Assembly: GCA_045617845.1 (NCBI GenBank)
Contig: JAZLJL010000054.1
Coordinates: 1 to 45,634 of the forward strand
Origin: UBA1181 sp045617845
Lineage (GTDB): Bacteria > Bacteroidota > Bacteroidia > Bacteroidales > Paludibacteraceae
Reading direction: 5' to 3'
Length of the DNA stretch: 45,634 bases
Position numbers and translations under genes: made by a program. Positions 1-7,610 of this stretch are shown here, in pieces. The notes under the pieces were generated by a model. The model was not told where the DNA came from. It was given only the letters and a program-made list of their open reading frames with translations, and searched no databases. The number at the start of each line of letters is the position of its first letter. The first letter of the stretch is position 1.

Positions 1-180
1 CCTATTTATTATAATACTAATAACGATTATCCACGTTATGGCCATGCAAAAATTAATAGTATAATAATAGATGACAAAAATGTAAATAATCAAGTCGTAA
101 CAATTGCTCAAGGCCAACTGGTTACAATGGTTTTGGACAAAAAGATTAACAAAAATTCAGTCATTAAATTTTCTTGTTAG
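1..180 (+). CDS. C-terminal fragment of an unidentified protein, cut by the window edge
   Basis: The frame is open from the first base to a TAG at 178-180, giving 59 residues that end in NSVIKFSC. The composition is rich in Asn, Ile and Val with alternating hydrophobic residues, which would suit a beta-rich C-terminal domain, but I recognise no family. It does not look like the end of an HsdS or HsdM protein. It lies 83 bp upstream of the hsdR remnant and reads in the same direction, so it probably belongs to the same defence island. The start and most of the protein lie outside the window. Confidence 0.5.
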   Translation, partial: PIYYNTNNDYPRYGHAKINSIIIDDKNVNNQVVTIAQGQLVTMVLDKKINKNSVIKFSC

Positions 181-263
181 AGAATGATAACCCTTGACCA
201 ATATAATAATTGTAGTAAATATGGCCAAAACAGTTGAATTTTGTTATTTTTATAAAATATTCT

Positions 264-401
264 ATGATTATACTATATACCAACGAAAGAGCATTTGAAA
301 AACATATCGAACTTATTCTAGTAGGAACCACCTGTGAAGAACGGAAACGCAAGTGGGTTATAACAAATAAAGTAGTAACAGACAAGGTTAAAATGAGCTA
401 G
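264..401 (+). pseudogene. Remnant of an hsdR 5' end (type I restriction R subunit)
   Basis: This 45-codon frame runs from ATG 264 to TAG 401. Its residues NERAFEKHIELILVGTT followed by CEERK align position by position with the N-terminus of the full hsdR downstream, NEQTFEALIEKALVGST then IEERK. The pattern NExxFExxIExxLVG[TS]TxEERK is shared. Only this N-terminal stub survives; no helicase or nuclease motifs follow. The TAG directly abuts the ATG of the rhuM remnant at 402. I read it as a leftover of a second or ancestral hsdR, removed by deletion. A real 45-residue protein is possible but less likely. Confidence 0.6.
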
Positions 402-769
402 ATGAAAGAAATAGATTTTATACTATATAACATGCCGGAAGAAGGCGGCAATGTACAGGTAGTAGTCAAAGACGAAACCATCTGGTGCAGCCAGAAGGCT
501 ATGGCTGAACTATATGGCGTTGGTGTGCCTGCAATCAACAAGCATTTGACGCATATTTTTAAGGAAGGCGAATTGTACAAAGAAGTGGTTATTCCCAAAA
601 TGGAAATAACCACTTCAACACGGTGCTATTGAGGGTAAATTCTTCCCGATAAAGGGGAAATTTCGAAAGCAAAGGCAGATGAGAAAGCTTCTCTGAGATA
701 TATTCAATAAAACCAAAAATCGATTCGGATTTCGATAAGGAGGTTCGGAAAATGCTGGGAGAAAAATAA
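402..769 (+). pseudogene. RhuM-family virulence protein, broken by frameshift and internal deletion
   Basis: The N-terminus (residues about 5-60, with the pattern DETIWCSQKAMAELYGV, then INKHLTHIFKEGEL) matches the DNA-binding-like N-terminal region of RhuM-family proteins. Reading breaks off at codon 76 after ITTSTRCY. The typical RhuM C-terminal end reappears in another frame just before 769, where KIDSDFDKEVRKMLGEK is encoded and stops at TAA 767-769. Intact RhuM proteins are roughly 300 residues or more, so most of the middle is gone. RhuM-like genes are frequent passengers in Bacteroidetes type I restriction loci, which fits the hsdR and Fic neighbours. The first 76 codons could still be translated, but a function is unlikely. 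Confidence 0.7.
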
Positions 770-794
770 AATAAACGGAATATAATTATGGCAA
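768..794 (+). repeat. Left copy of a 27-bp direct repeat bracketing the Fic gene
   Basis: Positions 768-794 match 1834-1860 at 25 of 27 bases. Each copy covers the end of the upstream gene, the short spacer, and the first codons (ATGGCAA) of the downstream gene. The copies are 1066 bp apart and enclose exactly the Fic coding unit. Confidence 0.75.
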
Positions 795-1840
795 CAAATA
801 AGACCAACATAGAACAAGCTCTTTTGCAATTATTGCAACGGCAAAAGGATTTGAGTATTGAGGAGCAAATTGACTATGCAAAGTTTTATCTCTATTCAAT
901 AATTACACATTCTACAGCTATAGAGGGAAGCACCGTTACCGAGGTGGAAGCAAAATTGCTTTTTGATGAAGGCATTACTTCTAGCAAGCGTAGTATTATT
1001 GAGCAAAATATGAACCTGGATTTAAAACAGGCATACGATTATGGCATTGTATGGATAAGAAAGCACGAGGATATCTCAGTTGAGGATTTAATAAAACTCT
1101 CTTCAAAAGTAATGGCTCGCACAGGGTCAGAGTATAATATATTGGGAGGTTCGTTCGATTCTTCAAAAGGTGAATTGCGCAAAATGAATGTGACGGCAGG
1201 GGTTGGTGGTAAGTCGTATATGAGTTTCCTAAAAGTGCCTCAGCGATTAGAAAACTTCTGCAAAGAGCTCAATGCTCGACGAAAAAGCATTGATCCCAAT
1301 AATATTATTGCTGTATATAAACTAAGTTTTTGGGCACACTATCAACTTGTAACCATTCATCCGTGGGCTGATGGTAATGGCAGAACAAGCCGGCTGCTTA
1401 TGAACCTGCTGCAAATAGAGCATAATCTACTTCCTTCCAAGGTTCTAAAACAGGATAAGGCAGATTATATACAAGCGCTTGTGGATACAAGAGAAGAGGA
1501 TAACGAAGATATTTTTATCGATTTTATGTTGCAACTTCACTGTCGACACCTAAAAGAAGAAATCGATAATTATATTTCATCCGTAGAAGAATTGGTCGAT
1601 AAAAACGTTTTGATACAAGAAATGATAAGGAAGTGGTCGATAAAACCTGTTTTGGCAGAAAAATTGGTCGATATTCTGTTGCTAGTGGGCGATAAAATAG
1701 AAATTACTACTGCAGAAGTGGTCGAAAAATTTGGTTTCCCTGCAAGTTCCGCAAAGCGTTATCTTCATCAACTAACCGAATTTGGCTACATTGAGCAGTT
1801 GGGTGCCAACAAAAACAGGTGTTATAGGAAAGGAAAATAA
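788..1840 (+). CDS. Fic-domain protein (AMPylase-type) with N-terminal inhibitory helix
   Basis: A 350-residue Fic protein, predicted to transfer AMP (or a related nucleotide moiety) to a target hydroxyl. The catalytic motif HPWADGNGRTSR begins at His191. The inhibitory-helix motif STAIEG (S42...E46-G47) precedes the Fic core, which places it in the class where the self-inhibiting Glu is N-terminal. The C-terminal ~60 residues (ITTAEVVEKFGFPASSAKRY and onward) look like a winged helix-turn-helix. It sits 13 bp upstream of hsdR and just after the rhuM remnant. Fic genes inside hsd loci are known in bacteria; their role there is not settled. The flanking 27-bp direct repeats suggest it arrived as a unit. 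Start ATG 788 is supported by the repeat-conserved spacer. Confidence 0.9.
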   Translation: MATNKTNIEQALLQLLQRQKDLSIEEQIDYAKFYLYSIITHSTAIEGSTVTEVEAKLLFDEGITSSKRSIIEQNMNLDLKQAYDYGIVWIRKHEDISVEDLIKLSSKVMARTGSEYNILGGSFDSSKGELRKMNVTAGVGGKSYMSFLKVPQRLENFCKELNARRKSIDPNNIIAVYKLSFWAHYQLVTIHPWADGNGRTSRLLMNLLQIEHNLLPSKVLKQDKADYIQALVDTREEDNEDIFIDFMLQLHCRHLKEEIDNYISSVEELVDKNVLIQEMIRKWSIKPVLAEKLVDILLLVGDKIEITTAEVVEKFGFPASSAKRYLHQLTEFGYIEQLGANKNRCYRKGK

Positions 1841-1860
1841 ACGAAATACAATTATGGCAA
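1834..1860 (+). repeat. Right copy of the 27-bp direct repeat bracketing the Fic gene
   Basis: Partner of 768-794, with two mismatches (G/A and T/C). It contains the Fic stop codon and the hsdR start codon ATG 1854, so recombination between the copies would remove Fic and leave the rhuM end joined cleanly to hsdR. Confidence 0.75.
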
Positions 1861-4800
1861 TATCCAAGACTAACGAACAGACCTTCGAAGCCTTGATAGA
1901 AAAGGCTCTTGTGGGCAGTACCATAGAAGAACGTAAGGACGCAAAGCAGACAGACGTGGATGCGCAGACACCCTCCGCATCCCAATACTACTGGGGTAAG
2001 CCGGGCGATTTCGATAAACTGACCGCTATCGACCGTCGTCGCTTGTGGTCGTTCCTTGAAACTACGCAACAAAGCGAACTGGATAAGTTCGTGGGAAAAG
2101 ACCTTAAAGCGTCTGTCGAGAAGCAAATCGACTCCGAAATTAAGGTTTTCGGCGTCATCCAGGTGCTGAGGAAGGGTATCGACCTAAACAACATCCACCT
2201 CACACTGTTCTATCCGAAGCCTTCCGCCGCCGACAGCGAACAGTCGAAGAGTGACTATGCCAACAACCAATTCTCCATCACCCGCCAACAGACTTTCTCG
2301 TTGCAAAACCCGGGGCTGGAAATCGATATGGTTTTGTTCGTTAATGGGTTGCCTATCTTCACTTTTGAACTGAAGAACCCTTGGACCCACCAAACCGCGA
2401 GATACGATGGTCAGAAACAATACAAATCGGTGGAGCGTAACCCCAAGGAGACGCTGCTGAACTACGGTCGTTGCCTCGCTCATTTCACGCTCGATAAGGA
2501 CGAAGCCTTCTTCACCACCAAACTCAACCTCGACAAGACCTACTTCATGCCTTTCAATAAGGGATTGGAGAACGGACAGGGTGCTGGTAATCCCGTCAAT
2601 ACGAAGGGCGGTTACAAAACAGCCTACCTCTGGGAACAGGTTCTCAGAAAGGAGATCGTGTCGGACATCATCATGAACTATGTGCTCTTCGATTATGACG
2701 AGGCGAAGACTCAGAAGAAGGTGCCTCACACCATGAAGAACGCCAAGAAACTGATTTTCCCACGCTTCCACCAACTCGATGTGGTGACGAAGCTGACCGC
2801 TGACGTGGCTGACAAGGGCGTGGGCAAGACCTATCTGATCCAGCATTCTGCTGGTTCGGGTAAATCCAATTCCCTTACTTGGTTGGCTTTCAAACTCATA
2901 AAGGTTTGCCCGGATTCCATGGATGCGATTCTGGCGAAGTCGCTCGACGCTCCGTTGTTCAATTCGGTGATCGTCGTGACGGACCGCCGCTTGTTGGACA
3001 AACAGATCACGGACAATATCAAAGCGTTCGGACAAAGCGATAAAATCATAGCCCATGCCGATTCCTCTAAGAATTTGAAAGAGGCTATCGAACAAAATAA
3101 ACGAATCATCATCACGACCATCCAAAAGTTCCCGTTCATCTGCGATAGCATAAAGGATGTTTCCGACCATAACTTTGCGGTGATCATAGATGAGGCGCAC
3201 AGCTCACAATCGGGTATCGCGGCGGATAAACTCAACGCCACGATACAGAAGGATGGCGACACCAACGGAGGTGACACAGACGCATTGTTGGAGAAACTGA
3301 TGAAAGACCGGAAGATGAGCAGCAACTGTTCCTATTTCGCTTTTACCGCCACACCGAAGAAGGAGACGCTTGAACGTTTCGGTTGGGAAGACTCGGAAGG
3401 ACATTTCCATCCGTATCACCTCTATAGTATGAAGCAAGCCATCGAGGAGGGCTTTATTTTGGATGTGCTTTCCAACTACACCACCTATCGAAGTTATTAC
3501 GAACTGACCAAAAGCATAGAGGATAACCCAGAGTACAACAATATCAGAGCCCAAAAACTCTTACGCCAAGCAGTGGAGCGTGACCCGAAGACCATCGAAG
3601 CGAAAGCTGAGGTGATGCTTGCCCATTTCGACGCCAAGATTTACCGTAACCATAAACTGAAGGGTAGGGCGAAGGCGATGGTGGTGACCAAGGATATAGA
3701 GTGTGCCATCCTATATTATCAGGCGATTTTGAAAATTAGCGAAGAGAAGAAGTTGCCGTTTAAGACGTTAATCGCCTTTTCGGGTACCAAAGTGATTGGT
3801 GGAAAGGAATATACGGAGTCGGGTCTCAATGGATTTCCGGAGAGTCAGACTGCGGAATGCTTCGATTCGGACGATTACCGTATTTTGGTCGTGGCGAACA
3901 AATACCTCACGGGATTCGACCAGCCGAAACTGTGTGCGATGTATATCGACAAGCCGTTGGATGGAGTCTTGGCGGTGCAGGCGTTGTCTCGTCTGAATCG
4001 CGCTGCGCCAGATCTTGGCAAACTTAGCGAGGACCTTTTTATCCTAGACTTTTACAATACGGAAGAGGATATGAAGAACGCTTTCGATCCGTTCTATACG
4101 TCTATTGAGTTGTCACAAGCCACGGATGTGAACATTCTCCATCAGCTGAAGAATACGCTGCTCTCATTCGGCGTGTTTGAGATGGATGAGGTGGACGAGT
4201 TCATGGATTTGTATATCCATGGGGAAGCCGCCGACAAATGGGCACCTATACTCGACGCATGCGCCCAACGTTTCAATGTCGAAATAGAGTGGGAGGAGAA
4301 GGATAAAGCCGACTTCAAGATGAAATGCAAACAGTTTGTGAAGGTCTATTCCAAAGTAGCTGCAATCATGGAATTCGAGATGGTGGACTGGGAGAAGATT
4401 TTCTGGTTCCTGCGCTATCTGATTCCGAGCCTTCATGTGGATAAGACTGGCGGTATCGACATGTCAGACCTCCTTGATTCAGTTGATTTGAACACCTATG
4501 GATTACGACGTACCTCCTTGAATGAAACCGTCATTTTGGACGCAGGAGAATCGACGATTGACCCGAATAAACCAGCCATGGCGGGTGCGGGCGGTAAGGA
4601 TGAAGATACAGACCCTCTTGACGAGATCATTAAAGACTTCAACGAACGGTGGTTTAAGGGATGGGAAGCTACACCAGACGAGCAGAAAGCCAAGATGGTC
4701 GGCGTGGCGAAAGCTGTAGTGGATGATGATGACTATCAAAACTTGGTGGTCGGTAATCCGGACCAGCAGGCAGTCGAAGAGGCGATGGTAACCATCATAG

Positions 4801-4931
4801 ACCGCATCATGAGAAAGCAACGTAAGGGCGATATGTCCTTGTATAAAGAATACCAACATAACGAAGGCTTCAAACATAATTTCATCGGTATCATCGGAAG
4901 AATGTTGAGTGATTTGGATTATGTGAGGTGA
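1854..4931 (+). CDS. hsdR: Type I restriction enzyme R subunit (nuclease and ATP-dependent translocase)
   Basis: A 1025-residue HsdR, the motor and nuclease subunit of a type I restriction complex. The N-terminal PD-(D/E)xK nuclease shows D158 and the E172-x-K174 pair (IDMVLFVNGLPIFTFELK), followed by the Q-x(3)-Y-like motif YDGQKQY. The SF2 helicase motor has Walker A GSGKS at 334-338, DEAH at 446-449, a motif III-like AFTATPK and the later helicase segment TGFDQPKLCAMY. I chose ATG 1854 (MAISKTNEQTFEALIEKA) over an in-frame upstream ATG that lies inside the Fic gene, because it matches the family N-terminus and the repeat-conserved start. No HsdM or HsdS lies in the window; they would have to be to the left. 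A strong terminator follows at 5019. Confidence 0.95.
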   Translation: MAISKTNEQTFEALIEKALVGSTIEERKDAKQTDVDAQTPSASQYYWGKPGDFDKLTAIDRRRLWSFLETTQQSELDKFVGKDLKASVEKQIDSEIKVFGVIQVLRKGIDLNNIHLTLFYPKPSAADSEQSKSDYANNQFSITRQQTFSLQNPGLEIDMVLFVNGLPIFTFELKNPWTHQTARYDGQKQYKSVERNPKETLLNYGRCLAHFTLDKDEAFFTTKLNLDKTYFMPFNKGLENGQGAGNPVNTKGGYKTAYLWEQVLRKEIVSDIIMNYVLFDYDEAKTQKKVPHTMKNAKKLIFPRFHQLDVVTKLTADVADKGVGKTYLIQHSAGSGKSNSLTWLAFKLIKVCPDSMDAILAKSLDAPLFNSVIVVTDRRLLDKQITDNIKAFGQSDKIIAHADSSKNLKEAIEQNKRIIITTIQKFPFICDSIKDVSDHNFAVIIDEAHSSQSGIAADKLNATIQKDGDTNGGDTDALLEKLMKDRKMSSNCSYFAFTATPKKETLERFGWEDSEGHFHPYHLYSMKQAIEEGFILDVLSNYTTYRSYYELTKSIEDNPEYNNIRAQKLLRQAVERDPKTIEAKAEVMLAHFDAKIYRNHKLKGRAKAMVVTKDIECAILYYQAILKISEEKKLPFKTLIAFSGTKVIGGKEYTESGLNGFPESQTAECFDSDDYRILVVANKYLTGFDQPKLCAMYIDKPLDGVLAVQALSRLNRAAPDLGKLSEDLFILDFYNTEEDMKNAFDPFYTSIELSQATDVNILHQLKNTLLSFGVFEMDEVDEFMDLYIHGEAADKWAPILDACAQRFNVEIEWEEKDKADFKMKCKQFVKVYSKVAAIMEFEMVDWEKIFWFLRYLIPSLHVDKTGGIDMSDLLDSVDLNTYGLRRTSLNETVILDAGESTIDPNKPAMAGAGGKDEDTDPLDEIIKDFNERWFKGWEATPDEQKAKMVGVAKAVVDDDDYQNLVVGNPDQQAVEEAMVTIIDRIMRKQRKGDMSLYKEYQHNEGFKHNFIGIIGRMLSDLDYVR

Positions 4932-5018
4932 TAAGACGATTGCGGTAGGTATAGATGATGAAGCAGAATCAATTGACTCTTCAAAGGTAAGCCCACGTTC
5001 CCCCCGTAGCAAACAAAA

Positions 5019-5066
5019 AATAGCAGAACTCCTCGTTTCTACACGAGCCTTCTGCTATTATTTTTT
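5019..5066. terminator. Strong bidirectional hairpin terminator after hsdR
   Basis: A perfect 10-bp outer stem (AATAGCAGAA at 5019-5028 with TTCTGCTATT at 5050-5059) plus an inner CTCGT/ACGAG stem, flanked by an A-run on the left and a T-rich run on the right. It closes the hsdR transcript and could also stop minus-strand reading from the tRNA side. Confidence 0.85.
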
Positions 5067-5136
5067 AGTAGGGATTTTCCTTTGTGCGAACCCTCCATCC
5101 CTCATTTCATAGGGGTTGATATACACCCACAAAAAA

Positions 5137-5166
5137 AAATCCCAACTCATCGAGTTAGGATTTTTA
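5137..5166 (-). terminator. Hairpin terminator of tRNA-Arg(ACG)
   Basis: AAATCC-CAACTC pairs with GAGTT-AGGATTT around a short loop, starting 2 bp past the tRNA 3' end. The A-run on the plus strand gives a T-run on the minus transcript. Confidence 0.7.
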
Positions 5167-5167
5167 G

Positions 5168-5241
5168 TGACCCCGACAGGATTCTAACCTGTAACCTTTT
5201 GATCCGTAGTCAAATGCTCTATACAGTTGAGCTACGGGGCC
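5168..5241 (-). tRNA. tRNA-Arg, anticodon ACG
   Basis: On the minus strand the 74-nt sequence folds into a normal cloverleaf: acceptor GGCCCCG/CGGGGTC with one G-T pair, D stem GCTC/GAGC, anticodon stem TTTGA/TCAAA with loop CTACGGA (anticodon ACG, read as ICG), and T stem ACAGG/CCTGT. The 3' CCA is not encoded. Its 3' end faces the restriction island. Confidence 0.95.
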
Positions 5242-5280
5242 GTTTTTTTATTTCAGCATCTTTGTTTCTCAAATGCGGTG

Positions 5281-5311
5281 CAAAGGTAACGCTTATTTTT
5301 GAATCTGCAAG
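5281..5311 (-). promoter_or_regulatory. Promoter of tRNA-Arg(ACG)
   Basis: The minus strand reads TACCTTTG at 5288-5281, a perfect Bacteroidetes -7 element (TAnnTTTG), with a TTG-type -33 element about 19 bp upstream (5308-5311). It lies 40 nt before the tRNA and ends just before the stop of the methyltransferase gene. Confidence 0.7.
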
Positions 5312-5314
5312 CGT

Positions 5315-5854
5315 TTAGAGGAAAAATTTTCGCATTTTTTCGAAAAAAGTCCAGATGATGATGCCCGATGTGACCGAGACGTTGAGCGAGTGCTTCGTGC
5401 CGTACTGCGGGATCTCGATGCTATCGTCCGACATATCAACGACTTCCTGCTGCACACCCTTCACTTCATTGCCCAAAATCACCACATATTTGCCTTCCAC
5501 CGAAAGTTCGAGGTCGGGTAGCTTGATGCTGTTCTCCACCTGCTCGATGGAGAAGATGTGGTAGCCCTTCTCCTTGTATTCCTTCACCACATCCTGCGTC
5601 TGCTCGTAATATTGCCAGTCGACGGAGAACTCCGCGCCCAAGGCCGTCTTGTGGATCTCCGGTTGAGGCGGGGTGGAGGTGATGCCGCAAAGGCAGATCT
5701 TCTCCACCAGGAAGGCGTCCGACGTCCTGAATACGGAGCCGACGTTATGAAGACTTCTTACGTTATCCAACACGACGACCAGCGGAATCTTTTTCGTCTG
5801 CTTGAATTCCTCCGCCGTGATTCTGTGAAGTTCTGTGATCTCTAGTTTTCTCAT
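5315..5854 (-). CDS. SpoU/TrmH-family RNA 2'-O-methyltransferase
   Basis: A 179-residue SPOUT-class methyltransferase predicted to methylate a ribose 2'-OH in tRNA or rRNA using SAM. The three SpoU motifs are visible: motif 1 in LDNVRSLHNVGSVFRTSDA (residues about 29-47), motif 2 in VVILGNEVKGV, and motif 3 in IPQYGTKHSLNVSVTSGI near the C-terminus. There is no separate N-terminal substrate-binding domain, so it is a short, catalytic-domain-only member. It starts 7 bp after the GH9 gene and is probably read with it. The exact RNA target cannot be read from sequence. Confidence 0.9.
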   Translation of the reverse strand: MRKLEITELHRITAEEFKQTKKIPLVVVLDNVRSLHNVGSVFRTSDAFLVEKICLCGITSTPPQPEIHKTALGAEFSVDWQYYEQTQDVVKEYKEKGYHIFSIEQVENSIKLPDLELSVEGKYVVILGNEVKGVQQEVVDMSDDSIEIPQYGTKHSLNVSVTSGIIIWTFFEKMRKFFL

Positions 5855-5861
5855 TGTATGA

Positions 5862-7571
5862 TTATTCGTAAGTGTTCAACATGATGGTGGTCAGCAAGAC
5901 CAACGGCGCGTTCCAATTGATCGCTATCTCGTTGGTGGAGTAGCTGCAGTTTTCGTCCAGGTAACATCTGGCTGGCGCGGTGGAAGGGTAGTTGCTCTTC
6001 CCGCAGTCTGAAGATTGGTTGGGATTGGCGCCGCCGCAAAGGTAACCCGGAAGCGGCTCTTCTATTCCGTCGCTGAAGGAACGCCTGTCGTGCAAGTGTT
6101 TGGGGGATTTGGAGCCGAACCCGGAGACGAAGCAGTAGTCCGTCGGATTCATGCCCAATAGGTAATCGAATTGGCCGCTCATGGCGTCCTTGTATTTCGG
6201 GTCTTGCGATATTTTGTAGGCAAGGCCCATGATGGCGCCGTTGGTGGCTATCTCTCCGTTGCTTCCCCAGATGAACGCCTTGAGCGAAAGCCTTCCCGGG
6301 GAGTATTTGTAGCGGTTGTAGATCATCTCCGCCAACGTGAAGAATTTCCGGTTGATGAGTTGCTTGTCCACGAAGTCGGGCAACTCGTTGAGGTGAAAGC
6401 ATAACGACATCAGGGCGAGGGAGTTGCATGAGTTCCACTGCGGTGTGTCGAACTGCCTGAAGAAATCCATCTTCTCGTAATATTTCTTCTCGCCCGTGGC
6501 GAGGAGCAATTCCGCTGCAGCCCAGAAAAACTCGTCGGAGAAGCTGATGTCTCCGTAGGTGCCTGTCTTGATATCCGAAGGGTTGTTGTAGAAAGCGTTC
6601 GGGTTTTGTTCGGCCCAGTTCCACGCTCTCTTGGCGGCCTCCAACGCTGCTTTCGCGTAAGGCTCGTCGAATGTCTTGAATATGCGGGAGGCCATGGCCA
6701 TTTCGGCGGCGAAGCATAGCGCCGCGGAGGTCGATTTCGCGACTACGTAGCGGTCTTGTTTGTCGTCCTGTGGCGATACGGAGATCTCGCAGAATTTCTT
6801 GGTCGTCACTTTATGGTATACGCCGCCGTCGGAAGGGTCTTGCATGGTGAAGAGCCAGTCCAGCTCCCACTTTATTTCGTCCAGCAAGTCGGGTAGGGAG
6901 TTGTCGCTTTCCGGAATGTTGAGCTTCAGTCTATGGAAATAGGCAGGGAACATGTCGTAGGCGAGGAACAGATGATGGAGCGTGATGCCGGCGTTTACGA
7001 CGTACTTGTTGTAGTCGCCCGCGTCGTACCATCCTTTGGGAGACGAAATGGAGGATTCCACTTTCCTGAATTCGTTGCTTGCGGAGCTGTGGATGAACAC
7101 CTCTTCGTCGGGATGCCCCATCCCGCGTGAGAAATCAATTCCCTTGAAGGTGGCGTATGTCTGTTCTATGGCGATGGAAGAACGCCAGAGGTAAAAGGCT
7201 TTGATAGTCCATGTGGACAATTCCTTGAAAATGGGAGTTCCCCCAATTTCGAAAGGGTAGGAGCGCTCTCCGTTCACTTCGACGAAATAACGTCCGGGTG
7301 TTTGGTAGGCCGAGAAATCGGCGAATTGGGTCACCTCCCTCGATTGGTTCCATCTCTTCCCTTCCGGCAGGCTGCCCTTGAAGACGACCTCTTCCGTCTT
7401 TGCGTCCTTTAGTTCAAAGCGGTATGCGTTCAACCCTCCGATTTGGGCGAACTTGGGAGCGCTGGTCAAGTATCCCACTTGATTCACGCGGATGAATTTT
7501 TGGGCGTTGGCGCCGAACGCGAAAAACGCGAGTCCGGCGAGCATCGCTGATTTTAAGAAAACTCTTTTCAT
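5862..7571 (-). CDS. Secreted glycoside hydrolase family 9 cellulase with N-terminal Ig-like domain
   Basis: A 569-residue protein with signal peptide MKRVFLKSAMLAGLAFFAFG then ANAQ. Residues about 25-110 (FIRVNQVGYL...) match the Ig-like CelD_N module found before many GH9 domains. The GH9 (alpha/alpha)6 domain carries GWYDAGDYNKYV, with the water-activating Asp pair D183 and D186, and a proton-donor Glu at about 548 in STNEIAINWNAP. The expected activity is endo-hydrolysis of beta-1,4-glucan. There is no type IX C-terminal domain, so it probably acts in the periplasm. It lies 39 bp after the outer-membrane-type gene and 7 bp before the methyltransferase gene. Confidence 0.93.
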   Translation of the reverse strand: MKRVFLKSAMLAGLAFFAFGANAQKFIRVNQVGYLTSAPKFAQIGGLNAYRFELKDAKTEEVVFKGSLPEGKRWNQSREVTQFADFSAYQTPGRYFVEVNGERSYPFEIGGTPIFKELSTWTIKAFYLWRSSIAIEQTYATFKGIDFSRGMGHPDEEVFIHSSASNEFRKVESSISSPKGWYDAGDYNKYVVNAGITLHHLFLAYDMFPAYFHRLKLNIPESDNSLPDLLDEIKWELDWLFTMQDPSDGGVYHKVTTKKFCEISVSPQDDKQDRYVVAKSTSAALCFAAEMAMASRIFKTFDEPYAKAALEAAKRAWNWAEQNPNAFYNNPSDIKTGTYGDISFSDEFFWAAAELLLATGEKKYYEKMDFFRQFDTPQWNSCNSLALMSLCFHLNELPDFVDKQLINRKFFTLAEMIYNRYKYSPGRLSLKAFIWGSNGEIATNGAIMGLAYKISQDPKYKDAMSGQFDYLLGMNPTDYCFVSGFGSKSPKHLHDRRSFSDGIEEPLPGYLCGGANPNQSSDCGKSNYPSTAPARCYLDENCSYSTNEIAINWNAPLVLLTTIMLNTYE

Positions 7572-7610
7572 AACGTAATTAACATTTATACTTTTAAAAA
7601 ATAGGAAACA

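Noticed and set aside
1..4931. A complete type I restriction-modification system
   Set aside because: Only hsdR is present; no HsdM or HsdS motif was found in the window, so I cannot claim a complete system.
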